Source: Oligoflexia bacterium
Lineage (GTDB): Bacteria; Bdellovibrionota; Bdellovibrionia; JABDDW01
Assembly (NCBI GenBank): GCA_034439615.1
Contig: JAWXAT010000013.1
Span: 1-53,652 of the forward strand
Direction of reading: 5' to 3'
Length of the DNA stretch: 53,652 bases
In this document: positions 9,801 to 19,700 of the stretch, piece by piece
How the letters are laid out: each line of letters opens with the position of its first letter
How positions within the stretch are numbered: the stretch's first letter is position 1
Translations under genes and position numbers: made by a program
Notes under the pieces: generated by a model
What the model saw: only the letters and a program-made list of their open reading frames with translations
What the model was told of the DNA's origin: nothing
Databases searched by the model: none

Positions 9801-10647
9801 GAGAGAGAAATTTGTTATATGCTTCTAAAGATTCCATCTTATGGAGTACCATCCGGCGCTCTATTCGGCGTTTCACGGTGGTAGATTTATAAAAGGCGAA
9901 GTCCACATGACATTGTTTTCTTAGCAAATGGAAAATATGGCGAAAACCGTCATGAGGATCGAGTGGTTGATCGTCCGGCATAGCTATTGGATCCGCAGAA
10001 GAAGCCAGAATTACGTATGGGTGATGAGCGATCCTTGCCAACTCCTGTGCGATTTGTTCTGGCGTTAAAATGAGATCGACACTCCCAGATTCAATAGCAC
10101 TCTGGGGCATGTTATCAAATTTTGCAGATTGTGGAGTTTGAGCAAACGTGATTCCGCCTTCAGCCTTTATGGCCGTCAGTCCTTGCGTTCCGTCTGCCCC
10201 TGTTCCCGATAAGACAATCCCAATGGCGAGATTTTTCTGATCCTCCGCAAGGGCATGGAAAAAGTAATCAATCACTAAGTGCTGACCGCGAACCTCGGTA
10301 CGAGGTACAAGATTTAAAACTCCATGAAATATCCCCATGCTAAAACCTGGTGGAATGACATAGACATGGTTTGGTTCCGCGCGCATGCCGTCTGTGACTT
10401 CGGTGATAGGCATTTTGGAAACTCGGGAAAGTATTTCGGAAGACATGCTTGCATGATTTGGATCAAGATGTTGAAGAAGAACAAATGCCATGCCTGTATC
10501 AGTTGGAAGAGTTGTAAGAAATTTTGTGAAGGCTTCTAACCCGCCGGCAGAAGCTCCAACTCCGACAATTGGAAACCCACCAATATCTTGTCTCGAATGA
10601 ATCTTCTCCGTAGAGGTAAGTTGTTTTGATTTTTTCCCATTGGCCAT
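6874..10647 (-). CDS. CheB-CheR-PAS-histidine kinase-receiver fusion
   Basis: This 1257-residue hybrid signalling protein has, in order: a CheB methylesterase (about 25-210; Ser33, His60, Asp152), CheR N-terminal helices (about 235-290), a CheR SAM methyltransferase (about 295-490; NFFRD, VPGCSTGEEAYS), a long coiled coil of ANEELQ repeats (about 660-735), a PAS domain (about 740-860), HisKA with SHELRTPLT, HATPase_c with GLGLGLAIV, and a C-terminal receiver (about 1134-1257, phospho-Asp1184). No receptor is attached. Such fusions are thought to link receptor-like methylation to phosphorelay output outside classical chemotaxis. It converges with the frameshifted CheB gene and follows the receiver gene on the same strand by 47 bp. 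Confidence 0.9.
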   Translation of the reverse strand: MANGKKSKQLTSTEKIHSRQDIGGFPIVGVGASAGGLEAFTKFLTTLPTDTGMAFVLLQHLDPNHASMSSEILSRVSKMPITEVTDGMRAEPNHVYVIPPGFSMGIFHGVLNLVPRTEVRGQHLVIDYFFHALAEDQKNLAIGIVLSGTGADGTQGLTAIKAEGGITFAQTPQSAKFDNMPQSAIESGSVDLILTPEQIAQELARIAHHPYVILASSADPIAMPDDQPLDPHDGFRHIFHLLRKQCHVDFAFYKSTTVKRRIERRMVLHKMESLEAYNKFLSHNLDEVKALYADILIHVTNFFRDPDAFKALKTEVFPKLMQNRGAGVPLRVWVPGCSTGEEAYSIAMSLLEFLGEKSSHTPIQIFASDISEQAIQKARLGKYPHSISSDVSRERLNRFFIQVEGGGYKIAKSIRDICVFSRLDLTTDSPFAKIDLISCRNLLIYFTTTLQKHVIPIFHYSLLARGFLWLGKSETIGGFSDLFSQVDKTNKIYARKDAPIALSLRFPSGTYVRRNETVLTPKSFTKVPRDVQKIADQMIQADCPGVLVSEDMEILQLRGRTSPFIEPAPGVPSHHLFKMAHPDLIRVIRMTIQAAKKSGQSVRKEGLRIGDGRSGKSFDLNVIPDIKEHLYLILFERAAESKEKKKKALAQKGRKGGVKKDPYNLELQQELTAAQEYQQSLIEKFETAQEDLTSANEELQSANEELQTAKEELQSGNEELTTVNDELQTRSSDQSETNNDLINLLGSVEIPIVMLGADRRVRRFTPLAGKALNLIATDVGRPLSDLKLNFTAPGGELDLEMMVSDAIDSMKSQELEIQDRKGHWFRLQVRPYKTVDNKIDGAVLALVDIDSLKLSLKEVKEARTEAEKANRSKDLFLATLSHELRTPLTAILSWAQLIRTGKLDPEKIKRAAEVIEVSGKSQAQLINDLLDVSRIVAGKLSLDIREIDTASVVLSAIVAVRPMAEAKSIQLDTFFAPQVGTIMADPIRLQQVFWNLLSNAVKFSAPDSKVSVRVDRFKEKNGEKAKAMIQVVDSGKGIDAEFLPKIFDRFSQEDSSSIRVHGGLGLGLAIVQNLVELHDGTIRAESPGDQLGATFTVILPIKSEHSLSEPQANHRDPLKSSKSGESVPVRLDGLRLLIVDDEANAREAFSEVLYAVGAEVKTAGSAREGLNMFAQFKPDVLLCDIAMPGEDGYSFIQKIRRLGQGSRGNTPALAVTAYAGEDDVRRALSAGFQAHLAKPVDGEHLVKTIAKLARKDT

Positions 10648-10694
10648 GAATACTCCTTAGTTCAGTGCAATATCAGCACCTCCGACAGAACTTT

Positions 10695-11129
10695 CTAGTA
10701 GTTAAGAGGAGAGTGAGGCCCCAAATCAATGAACTGATGAACATCCTCAAGATATTTGTCTATATCAAAAGGTTTTCGAATGAATCCCACTACTCTCCCT
10801 TGGGGCATATCTTCCATCCCTGAGAGAAAAACAACTGGGACAGAGTTAACTATTTCAGGTTTCTTTTCCTCAAGCATACGTAAAAAATCAGGTCCACTCA
10901 TTTCATCCATTTGCACATCAAGAAGAATCAAATCTGGTTTATTGATTTCATTTAGAACTTTGAAAGCCTCGGTACCACTTTGAGCGGTGAAAACCTCAAA
11001 TCCCTCTATTTCAAGAAAATCCTTTTGGACTTCCAATAAATCTGCGCCATCATCAATAATTAGAACTGACTTTTTTCTTTGTGTTGGGCTGCACTGTTTA
11101 TGAATACTAGGCTCTGCTGATTTTTCCAC
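10695..11129 (-). CDS. Single-domain response regulator
   Basis: The 144-residue protein is a receiver domain with nothing else. Acidic pocket Asp26/Asp27, phospho-acceptor Asp71 (LLDVQM) and the conserved Lys in IRKPFD (near residue 118) are present. The first 20 residues are a polar extension. It is immediately upstream, on the same strand, of the CheB-CheR-kinase-receiver gene, so it is likely co-transcribed and could receive phosphate from that kinase. CheY/Spo0F-like use is inference. Confidence 0.85.
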   Translation of the reverse strand: MEKSAEPSIHKQCSPTQRKKSVLIIDDGADLLEVQKDFLEIEGFEVFTAQSGTEAFKVLNEINKPDLILLDVQMDEMSGPDFLRMLEEKKPEIVNSVPVVFLSGMEDMPQGRVVGFIRKPFDIDKYLEDVHQFIDLGPHSPLNY

Positions 11130-11303
11130 ATCTTCTCTTTTGTTACAAAATATCTAACCGTTTGAATCTAGAGGCTTTGTACTCCTTAAAGGGGGGCTAG
11201 GCAACGGAAATGAGCCCGAATGGATTTTTCATGAGCAGAATGCCACAGTTATGCACAGGGAGGGCGCCTTGATCTAGAAGGCCTTCAAAGTTAGTCGAGT
11301 TTT

Positions 11304-12131
11304 TCAAAAAAGCCCTAGCCGGTTCTTGAAACGTTTCCATTTAAGGCCCCTTCTAACAGCAGGCGTATTATCAACTGAGCGAGGGTCAAACCCCCATTTT
11401 TCAATAAATTTCGCCAAGCTCTTTTGCTCGTAAGAGGGGCAAATTTCAATGGTGTCTCTGGTGCCTTTTGAATGATGCCAAATAAAACAATCGGCTGTGG
11501 TGTAGTATTTAAGTTCTGCGCGGTCCATACGCTCTCTCAAATCACGGTCTTCATAAGTGACAAAAAACCGTTCGTCAAAAAATCCAATTTTTTCAAAAAC
11601 GGTTCGTTTAAAGCAAATGACAATGGGCATAAACTGAGGTGAAAACTTTCGATAATTGCGGCGAATAAATTTTTGAGCCTTGAGAGGAGTCTTAATAGGG
11701 TCAAACGGTGATTCATCATAATGAGGACCTACCGCATCGGCGCCTAAACGTTCTATTGCTGAAAGGAGGGCTTCGTCCCACTGGGGCATGACCCAGGTGT
11801 CATTATTCGCAAGAAATATAAAATCCGAGTTGGAGGCTTTGATGCCTTGATTGAAAGCGGCACCCACGCCGACGTTTTCAGGATTTGAAATAATTTTAAC
11901 TATCCAGTTTTTGCTTTCGGCGGTTTTTTTGAATTCTTGCAAAAATCTTGGAGTGTCATCGGTGGAATGGTTATCAATGACAATGAGTTCATGAGCAAAA
12001 TGCGCTCCCTCTAACAAAGACGCAAAACACATTTGAGTGAAGTGAACTTGATTCATTACTGGAATGACGATGGAAGATACTGAATCCATGGGAAAGAGAA
12101 TACTTTTTGTAGGTGTTGATGTCGATGCCAA
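11304..12131 (-). CDS. Glycosyltransferase family 2
   Basis: This 275-residue GT-A fold glycosyltransferase starts with SSIVIPVMNQ, has ELIVIDNHSTDDTPRFL, then ADAVGPH and EKIGFFDERFFVTYEDRDL, which is typical of family 2 rhamnosyl-type transferases. It would use a nucleotide sugar to build surface polysaccharide at the cytoplasmic face. The open frame begins with TTG at 12131. An internal ATG 14 codons later (position 12089) lies just before the conserved core and is a possible alternative start. No clear ribosome binding site distinguishes them. It is divergent from the SAM methyltransferase gene. Confidence 0.85.
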   Translation of the reverse strand: MASTSTPTKSILFPMDSVSSIVIPVMNQVHFTQMCFASLLEGAHFAHELIVIDNHSTDDTPRFLQEFKKTAESKNWIVKIISNPENVGVGAAFNQGIKASNSDFIFLANNDTWVMPQWDEALLSAIERLGADAVGPHYDESPFDPIKTPLKAQKFIRRNYRKFSPQFMPIVICFKRTVFEKIGFFDERFFVTYEDRDLRERMDRAELKYYTTADCFIWHHSKGTRDTIEICPSYEQKSLAKFIEKWGFDPRSVDNTPAVRRGLKWKRFKNRLGLF

Positions 12132-12266
12132 AAATTTTCACGTTACGCAATTTTTGAAAGGCGCTGACACTCAGAACATATGAAGGGACAAGTTCTTCAA
12201 CATAATTTTTGCAAATTCATGACCAATGTGCTTATTCTTGAAAATCTAACTTAGAGGGAGCCAGAA

Positions 12267-12998
12267 ATGTTAGAGGTCCGTAACCACTTACAAGCACTTG
12301 CAAATAGGCATCATTTGTGGCGTGTTGAAAAAAGTGTCATACCCGTCAACAATATTTCAGAACTAAAGAAGATATTTGGATGGCAAAAAAGCCCAGTATT
12401 TGATGACCCTTCTCTGCACCATTTTGAAGTCATCGAAGACGTTAATGAACGTCGGATTCGTGATGCCGAGGTTTTGGGAACTGTATGTTGTAATGTTAAT
12501 TCAAGAAATTTCCTAGAGATAGGAACTGCAACTGGTCATGCCACGGCCCTCATGAGTATTAATGCACCTCAAGCCACCGTTTATACATTAAATATTCTGC
12601 CCGAAGAGCTGCTGCGAGGGGAAGGTGGGGGGTATAATACTTACGCTCTGGAAAAAGAAAAAATAGGCTCTTACTATCGAGAAAAAAATCTCAAAAACAT
12701 TGTACAAATTTATGCCAATACGTCTACATGGAAACCAGACTTAAAAGAAGTTGGTGTTGCCTTTATCGATGGCTGCCATGACACCAAATATGTTATTAAT
12801 GATACATTGAAAGCATTGAAGTGTATGAGCTCTGGCTCATTTATTCTGTGGCATGATTTTCATCCCGCACTTACAAGAAAATATGAATGGATTTATGAGG
12901 TGTGTTTAGGAGTTGAAAAACTCCTTTCGAAAAAAATTATTAAAGGTCGAATCTTTCATGTCAAGGACTCCTGGGTTGGGCTCTATCAGATTCCATAA
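12267..12998 (+). CDS. Class I SAM-dependent methyltransferase
   Basis: This 243-residue protein has the SAM-binding glycine loop FLEIGTATGHATALM (about residues 87-101), then VYTLNILPEE, VAFIDGCHDTKYV (post-II acidic region) and FILWHDFHPAL. This matches Methyltransf_24-type enzymes often found in polysaccharide or natural-product clusters. AGAGGGAG precedes the ATG. It lies between two glycosyltransferase genes, which suggests methylation of a surface glycan. The substrate cannot be read from the sequence. Confidence 0.8.
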   Translation: MLEVRNHLQALANRHHLWRVEKSVIPVNNISELKKIFGWQKSPVFDDPSLHHFEVIEDVNERRIRDAEVLGTVCCNVNSRNFLEIGTATGHATALMSINAPQATVYTLNILPEELLRGEGGGYNTYALEKEKIGSYYREKNLKNIVQIYANTSTWKPDLKEVGVAFIDGCHDTKYVINDTLKALKCMSSGSFILWHDFHPALTRKYEWIYEVCLGVEKLLSKKIIKGRIFHVKDSWVGLYQIP

Positions 12999-13009
12999 AT
13001 TTAAGGCTA

Positions 13010-14419
13010 TCACAACATGACTCTTAATGCAGTCGATCCAATCACTTTTTCCAAAAAACTATCGAACTTCTCTAAGGAATGCAAAGAACTATAACTTTTA
13101 TACTGTGGATTTAGTTTTCTTCCAGATAGATCTTTACCCTGAAGAAGACTTTCAATAGCTTGAAAACAACTGCTTGGATTTTTCTCAGGAACACAAATAC
13201 CTAAATCAAATTTTCGAGTTCTTTCGGACATGCAATAGCCGTCAGAAACAACAACAGGTCGCTGAAAAAAGGCCGCCTTGGTCAAGATATTGCTACTATG
13301 ATAAAATTTTTCATAAGCAGCAAAAATAATATCGCAGCGACAAATAAGATCATTAAACACGCGCTCATCGGGAACGCGTTCTAAATGGAAAAAACAATTC
13401 TCAGGGGCTTTGGCGATTATTTTTTGCAGATCTAAAAGATCTTCTTTATTATTGTTAAGGGCATTCAGAGGGCCGATGAAGGCAAAATAATAATCTTTAT
13501 TTTTTTCGATAGCCATATTTGCTACGTTGATCAAAGTTATAATTCCCTTACGCTTTGAAATTTCACCCACGAGACCGATGATCTTCCTTCCTCGGGCCTT
13601 TTCAATAAGCTGTTGATCCAAGAGAGACACCTGCCCACTAACCTCGGTAAAACTGACGTCAGGCATTACGAGGATTTTTTTTGATGTAAAAATGGATTCC
13701 AAACGATTTACAATCCCTTCATCCAGAACAGCTATGGAGATACAATTTTTTGAATGGAAAAATCGATCTTTCCTAAAAAGTCTCTTATGTAAGAATTTTA
13801 AAAAAGGTTTTCGTAGATATTTGGGCGTGAGATAAAGCCCAAACCATTTGTAAGGAAAAATTTGATCAACGAGGGCGCCAGTCAGTATTTTAGAAATGAT
13901 ATTTGGTTCTATTCCTGGAAAGAAAACTAAATCAGGAACCCAGCCTGTTTCCAAAACAGCATTCTCTATGCTGGTTCTGCAGATCATCCACCATGAAACA
14001 CTTTGTTTGAAATATTTCATGGGCAGCTTGTGAGTGAACTTTAAGATTTTACTGAAAAAGCGTTGTTCTTTTAATGCATTAGAAATTTGTTGATCTTTTG
14101 ATTCATTAGAAATTTTTCGAAATTTAACGTTTTCAATATTAAATCCTTTAATTCGAGCCCATTGTTGTAGCTCTTCGGGCTTCTGACTAACTGAAATAAC
14201 TCGATGTCCGAGGTATAAAAGGCGTTCAACAATTATTTTGTGATAAGTTGGAATATGCCCAATCCAAAATGTGTCAATAACCACAAGGGTCTTCAAGATA
14301 AACCTCAATTCATTTCCATGGAGTGTGGATTTAGACAGCTTATTTTGGTTAACTGCTAAGGCCATGTCTCCAGTGCTGACCTTGTAATGAGCCCAAATGG
14401 TTTTCCCAAAATCATCCAT
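13010..14419 (-). CDS. Glycosyltransferase family 4 (GT-B)
   Basis: The 469-residue product has a GT-B layout. The N-terminal acceptor half contains TFWIGHIPTYHKIIVERLLYLGHRVISVS. The C-terminal nucleotide-sugar half contains KIIGLVGEISKRKGI, YYFAFIGPLN, CDIIFAAYEKF and KAAFFQRPVVVSDGYCMSER. It probably transfers a sugar during surface glycan synthesis. The ATG at 14419 precedes the homologous core by about 45 residues, so the real start could be internal. It converges with the methyltransferase gene, 11 bp apart. Confidence 0.75.
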   Translation of the reverse strand: MDDFGKTIWAHYKVSTGDMALAVNQNKLSKSTLHGNELRFILKTLVVIDTFWIGHIPTYHKIIVERLLYLGHRVISVSQKPEELQQWARIKGFNIENVKFRKISNESKDQQISNALKEQRFFSKILKFTHKLPMKYFKQSVSWWMICRTSIENAVLETGWVPDLVFFPGIEPNIISKILTGALVDQIFPYKWFGLYLTPKYLRKPFLKFLHKRLFRKDRFFHSKNCISIAVLDEGIVNRLESIFTSKKILVMPDVSFTEVSGQVSLLDQQLIEKARGRKIIGLVGEISKRKGIITLINVANMAIEKNKDYYFAFIGPLNALNNNKEDLLDLQKIIAKAPENCFFHLERVPDERVFNDLICRCDIIFAAYEKFYHSSNILTKAAFFQRPVVVSDGYCMSERTRKFDLGICVPEKNPSSCFQAIESLLQGKDLSGRKLNPQYKSYSSLHSLEKFDSFLEKVIGSTALRVML

Positions 14420-14537
14420 TGAGTCATATCATATAGTTGAACAAATTGCCTTGAATTAAGACATCAATAATTTTCAAAGTACCTGCGCCCTTAAGCAAGT
14501 CCTACCGGAATTGGATTCTGTGTAACCAGGGATTTAA

Positions 14538-14702
14538 GCCGGTGCGGATATTTTTTCGGGTACTCAATGCGGGGCCGTCGCAGCCACCCTGAACAATATC
14601 GAAAATTCTCAAGCTCCTTCTTCTGAAAATATCCATGATATTGTGAGCCGCATTAAGCCGCACATTTTTCCGATTACACAAATATCAGGGATTACTCACT
14701 AA
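14538..14702 (+). pseudogene. Remnant resembling a beta-carbonic anhydrase
   Basis: A 54-codon open stretch reads GTQCGAVAATLNNIENSQ, then SENIHDIVSRIKPHIFP, and ends at TAA 14700-14702. Beta-carbonic anhydrases carry GHTxCGAV at the zinc site followed by an Asn-Ile segment and ...RIxP. Here the Cys is kept but the expected GH before it is replaced by FS. There is no start codon and the frame is closed on both sides, so this looks like a decayed fragment rather than a gene. The identification is from motif similarity only. Confidence 0.5.
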
Positions 14703-14922
14703 GAAAACTTGAAATTATCACGCCCTACATAATAATAAATCCCAAAACCATCGGTATTAATTTCTACCCTCTGAATAAGTTTTTGGATAATTTTCTGTTG
14801 ACTGGCTTTTTAATGATCGTATTGAATGTTCTGTATCGGCATAGTGGTGAATCAAAATACACGGGCATCTGTTACTCAATCTAATTGAAATCAAAGGTCA
14901 CAGTAAACCAGTCAACCTGATT

Positions 14923-14991
14923 GTGATGAATCGATCAAGCTGGACTCAACTTGGCTGAGGTGAGTCGATCACCCCACACTCAACTTGGCTG
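14923..14991 (+). repeat. Imperfect 34-bp tandem repeat at the HNH gene end
   Basis: The segment ACTCAACTTGGCTG occurs at 14944-14957 and 14978-14991, and each is preceded by a related (A/G)(A/G)TCGATCA segment, so two units of 34 bp can be aligned. The second unit overlaps the last codons and stop of the HNH gene. This could be a recombination footprint or the boundary of a mobile HNH cassette. Confidence 0.5.
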
Positions 14992-15894
14992 TATTGTATC
15001 GATATACATTGCCATTTTGTTGATCCCGTAAGCTTCAATCGCAGCTCTCTGATTACACGAGCGACAAAGTAATCTAAGATTTTCTTTTGAGTTCAGACCA
15101 CCCAATGCTTTGGGATGCTGATGATCTATTTCAAGAGCATAATGTGATCCACAAATCTGACACTGCCCCTTATCTCGGAGCCAAGCTTCACGTCTAACTT
15201 GGGCATTTGAAATATTTTGGGCTTTTGAGTTTTGATTTTGCTTTCGTGCAACCCGTTCTGGCGCGGGTGATTTTGATTTATCCCATTTTTCTAAGGCTAA
15301 GTCACATAGCTCATCCATAAGTTCAGACATTGTAAGGTTTGGATTTTTATGAGCGCGAAGCCCTTTTAGCTTTTGAATTTTATCTAGAAGCTCTTTTTTG
15401 GCAGTAAATTTAATTTCAATATCGCTTTCAGAAATAGCTCTGACTTTATCGATTGAAATTACAGGGCTTGTTGAAAATGAAACAGCGATCTTCTCAGCTT
15501 CACGCTTTGAGGTGTTTTCTAATTTCTCTAAAACTTCGATTTTTTTTGATTTTGAAAACTGTTTTTGAGTTTTCCCTTCTCTTTTAAATAAAGACTGGGC
15601 CATACCAAGATGAGTTAAATTAAGTGAACCGTCATTAATTTTTTCTTCGATCTCCGGAAGTTCTTTTACGAGGCGCATCGCCTGAATGCGTCGATAAGCT
15701 TGATCTTCGTTATAGCCAAGTTCTTTGAGGGCATAGGCAAAAAGTGAACTGTACTTTAATTTTGAAAAAAGCCTTCGGCGTTCAATTTCTCGAAGATGAT
15801 GAAGTATCTGAGATAAGATCTCTCGTTCTTGTTGAACAAGTTTGCGTGTCTCAAGGAGTAAAACATCGTCGTGCATGGATTTTAAATTAATCAT
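14980..15894 (-). CDS. HNH endonuclease family protein
   Basis: I place the start at ATG 15894 because AGGGGA sits a few bases upstream. An ATG at 15921 is also in frame but lacks this. The product of about 304 aa has a helical N-terminal region (RLFSKLKYSSLFAYALKELG, then AYRRIQAMRLVKELPEI) and a C-terminal HNH nuclease with CQICG, LEIDHQHPKALGG, NLRLLCRSCN (about residues 245-285). The Cys pairs bind structural zinc and the His-Asn-His core cuts DNA. Proteins of this shape are often repeated in one genome and may be mobile, though no intron or intein is visible. Gene-free sequence lies on both sides. Confidence 0.8.
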   Translation of the reverse strand: MINLKSMHDDVLLLETRKLVQQEREILSQILHHLREIERRRLFSKLKYSSLFAYALKELGYNEDQAYRRIQAMRLVKELPEIEEKINDGSLNLTHLGMAQSLFKREGKTQKQFSKSKKIEVLEKLENTSKREAEKIAVSFSTSPVISIDKVRAISESDIEIKFTAKKELLDKIQKLKGLRAHKNPNLTMSELMDELCDLALEKWDKSKSPAPERVARKQNQNSKAQNISNAQVRREAWLRDKGQCQICGSHYALEIDHQHPKALGGLNSKENLRLLCRSCNQRAAIEAYGINKMAMYIDTIQPS

Positions 15895-16707
15895 TAATTC
15901 CCCTTTTATTTTTAAAACCATAAAAATCCTAAAGCTTTTAAAATCTTAGAAATTTAAAAACTAATGAACAATAACATAGGTTTTTAAATTCTATTTTTCA
16001 GTGGTTTACTTTTTCAAATTGTATGGATGAAAATCATCCGTAGAACGCAACAACAGCCTCAAGAACAAGACTTTTTATGCGTAAACTTTAAAACAGAAGT
16101 CATTTGGACAAATGAAGCACACAAGCGATTTTAGAAATCAGCAAAACCAGTCAAGCACTTTTTAAAAAATTGCATTTTTAAAATTCTTTAATCGGAGGAG
16201 AAGGCGGAGAAGCAGATAGGGTTCTAATTGCAGTAAGAAATTGAAACATTGTTTCAGCTAGAAACTTTTCCCCAAATGACTTTGGCAAAAAAACTCTGCG
16301 CTTAATCTCATAAAGTGGTCGTAAGAGTCCTTAAGTTATCTAAACTGAGGGACGCAAGATCAGGTCTATTAAATTGCGGATCAAGAAGCCACTTGCTGAC
16401 GAGCCTGCCAAAATCAAACTCGGCCTGCACAGGAGAGGCGGCAGATTAGATCATGCCGGTTTTCGATTTATAAAACTAAACAACTTGTATTTATTATATC
16501 AATACTTAGTTCTGAGTTTAGACACTGGGTGCTTTCGTATCTTAAAAGGTTCTCTTCCATCTCCTTTACACTCGCACCCATGAGAATTTGTAGAACTGAG
16601 GCAATACGCCCCATTACTGCCAGTTCAAACAGTTTATAAGTTTTCTTAATCGCGATGTATGTTGCAATCAGCTTGGTTCTTAGAGATAAGTAGGCAAACT
16701 TAATTAA
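15895..16707. other. Gene-poor spacer with one coding-like remnant
   Basis: No convincing intact gene is visible. On the minus strand a frame from 16330 to TAA at 16178-16180 gives about 50 codons of protein-like composition (RPLYEIKRRVFLPKSFGEKF), closed by a stop upstream. It may be a decayed gene fragment of unknown family. A leftward open frame at 16468-16806 overlaps the start of the next gene and has no recognisable feature. The spacer probably contains the promoter of the CheB-CheR gene, but I could not fix it. Confidence 0.4.
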
Positions 16708-19700
16708 ATGATGGGTGGCGGGTTGGCGACGAAAAGCAAATCTCAGACTCGTCGTCGTGAAGTACCACCTAAAAAAGATAAGTATTCCGACGACCAGCCT
16801 GTACATAATAAAGTCGACGCGCGTGAAGAGGCCTCAGTGCCTCCTCAACCAGCATTTCTAATCGTTGGTGTCGGAGCCTCAGCTGGTGGTCTTGAGTCTT
16901 TCATGGAGATGTTTAAGAGTCTTCCACCCGATACGGGCATGTCTTTTGTTTTAATCCAGCATCTCTCGCCCCAACACTTAAGTATCTTGAGTTCTTTGGT
17001 ACAAAAAGCAACTCGAATGAATGTACAAGAAGCTGTCGATCAGACGTTGGTTAAGCCAAATAATGTGTACATCATCCCACCAAACACCACGCTTGAAATC
17101 TTTCATGGTGTTCTTCATTTAAGTTCAAGGCAAGAACCCCACGGTGGGATGCCAGTGAATGCATTTTTAACTTCACTTGCAAAAGACCAAGGAAATCTCG
17201 CCGTCGGAATTATCTTATCAGGTACTGGGTCTGACGGAGCAAATGGCCTCAGAGATATTAAAGCCGACGGTGGCATTACACTTGTCCAACAACCAACAAC
17301 AGCTAAGTTTGATGGAATGCCACAAGCTGCCATTGAAGTTGCTGCTCCAGATTTTATTCTTCCTATTGAAGCAATCTCTTCAGAATTAGTTAAAATATCA
17401 AGTCACCCTATAGTCAAAAAAACTTTGCCAATAGAAGACAATATTCCAAGTCCCGAAACAGAACAGATTCTGCAAAAAATATTTCTTTTAGTCAGAAATG
17501 CCACAAAAATTGATTTCTCGTCTTACAAGTATCCCACCCTCATTCGGCGAATTAAAAGAAGGATGGTTTTACACCGCGTAAATAATTTGAAACATTATCT
17601 GGAGTATCTGCAAATCACGCCTCTAGAAGTACGCTCTTTATTTGAAGATCTATTAATCAATGTGACTGATTTCTTTAGAGACAACAAGGCTTTTGAATCT
17701 CTTAAAACAAAAGTGTTTCCTGAAATTATTAAGTCAAAAATTCCAAGTACTCCTATTCGAATTTGGGTTCCTGGATGTTCAACTGGTGAAGAGGTCTACT
17801 CTATTGCCATTTCACTCATTGAATATTTAGGAGAATCACTTCATAAGTACCCAATTCAAATTTACGGTACAGACATTTGCGAGCCAGCGATTAAGATTGC
17901 TCGCCTTGGAATTTATCCTGAGACAGCCGCTCCAAAAATTTCACAAGCAAGGCTTGAGCGATTTTTTATAAAAGAACAAGGTGGCTATCGCATCATGAAA
18001 TCGGTTCGCCATTATTGTATTTTTTCGATTCAAGATGTCACAAGTCATCCACCAATTAATCGACTTGATCTTTTGAGTTGTCGAAATCTCATGATTTATC
18101 TTGGTACCAAAATTCAAAAGAAATTGATGGATACCTTTCATTATGCATTAAATCCCAACGGATTTTTAATGCTCGGGTCATCAGAAAGTGTTGGGCCTGT
18201 AGCAAACCTTTTTGCGATAATGGACAATAAAAATAAGATCTACAGCAAAAAGAGCGCACAAATACCTTATATGCGCGAAATTAGTGAAGCGCCCTCTATA
18301 AACCAAACACCTATTGCATTCTCAGGTACTACTGAGACAACGCTTAAACCACCTTTGAAAACAACCGATCCGGTATTTGCAGCCGAGCAGTTAATGTTAG
18401 AAAAATATTCTCCTGCTTGGTTACTGGTGAATCAAGCATTAGACATTGTTCAATTTCGTGGCCATACGGACCATTTTATTGCTCCTGCTTCGGGGCAACC
18501 TACCTGGAATCTCATGAAAATGCTGAGAACAGGACTTTCCCCAACGGTTCGAGTTTTAATTCATTCAGCGATTAAAGAACAAATATCAGCTAGAAAAAGC
18601 GGTCTAAAAGTTACTTTTGGTAAAGTAACAAGAGCCGTTGATATTGAGGTCGCTCCAATCAGAATTTCAAACTTGGAACAGCACTTTCTCATTGTATTCA
18701 TGGAGCAAAAAGTTGAAATCTCAAAAACAGGGGGTTTAAAAACAAAGGGCAAAAAACAAAAAACAAAAAAGAAAGAAATAGACCCAAGTGCGCTTGAAAT
18801 TACTGCTTTAAAAGAAGAATTACAACTAACTCATAATTCACTTCAATCTATTATTGAAGATCAAAGTGCTTCTAGTGAAGAAATGCAAAGTACTACAGAA
18901 GAAGTTTTATCCGCTAATGAAGAGCTGCAAAGCACTAACGAAGAGCTTGAGACAGCAAAAGAAGAATTGCAATCAACCAACGAAGAACTCTCCACTCTCA
19001 ATGACGAATTAACTAACAGAAATAATGAGCTTGACCATTTAAGCAATGATCTTATCAATGTATTGAGTAACGCTAACGTATCAATAGTCATGGTGGATTC
19101 GGAACTTCGAATTCGACGCTTCACTCCTATGGCTGAGAAGCTTCTAAATTTAATCCCCACCGATGTCGGGAGAGTTCTGACTGTCATTAACTTCGGATTT
19201 CAAATTGAAAATTTGGACAAACAAATAACCTCCGTTATACAAACTTTGGAGACTTTCGAAAAAGAAACTAGAGACCAAAATGGTATTTGGTATTCAGTCA
19301 GAATCCGCCCCTACAAGACTATAGATAATAAAATTGATGGCGCTGTAATTGTCTTCGTGAATATCAATGACGTAAAAATTAAGCAGATCCATATTGAAGA
19401 GGCAACAAGATACTCAGACGGTGTCATCCAAACTATTCGAGACCCATTGGTTGTACTTGATCAGAATCTGTGTGTTGAGCGCGCTAATCAGGCTTTTTAT
19501 GATACATTTCAAGTTATAGAGAAAGACACCATAGGACGACCATTTTACGAACTTGGTAATCGTCAATGGAACATTCCTGAGCTTAGAAATTTACTAGAAG
19601 ACGTATTGCCTCAAAAATCTGAGGTAAGAAATTTTGAAGTCGTTCATCACTTTGAAAAAATTGGTGCGAAGATTATGACTCTCAACGCTCGAACACTTGA

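Noticed and set aside
16468-16806. Leftward 112-aa frame ahead of the CheB-CheR gene
   Set aside because: Overlaps the start of a strong gene, no ribosome binding site or family; it may be chance.
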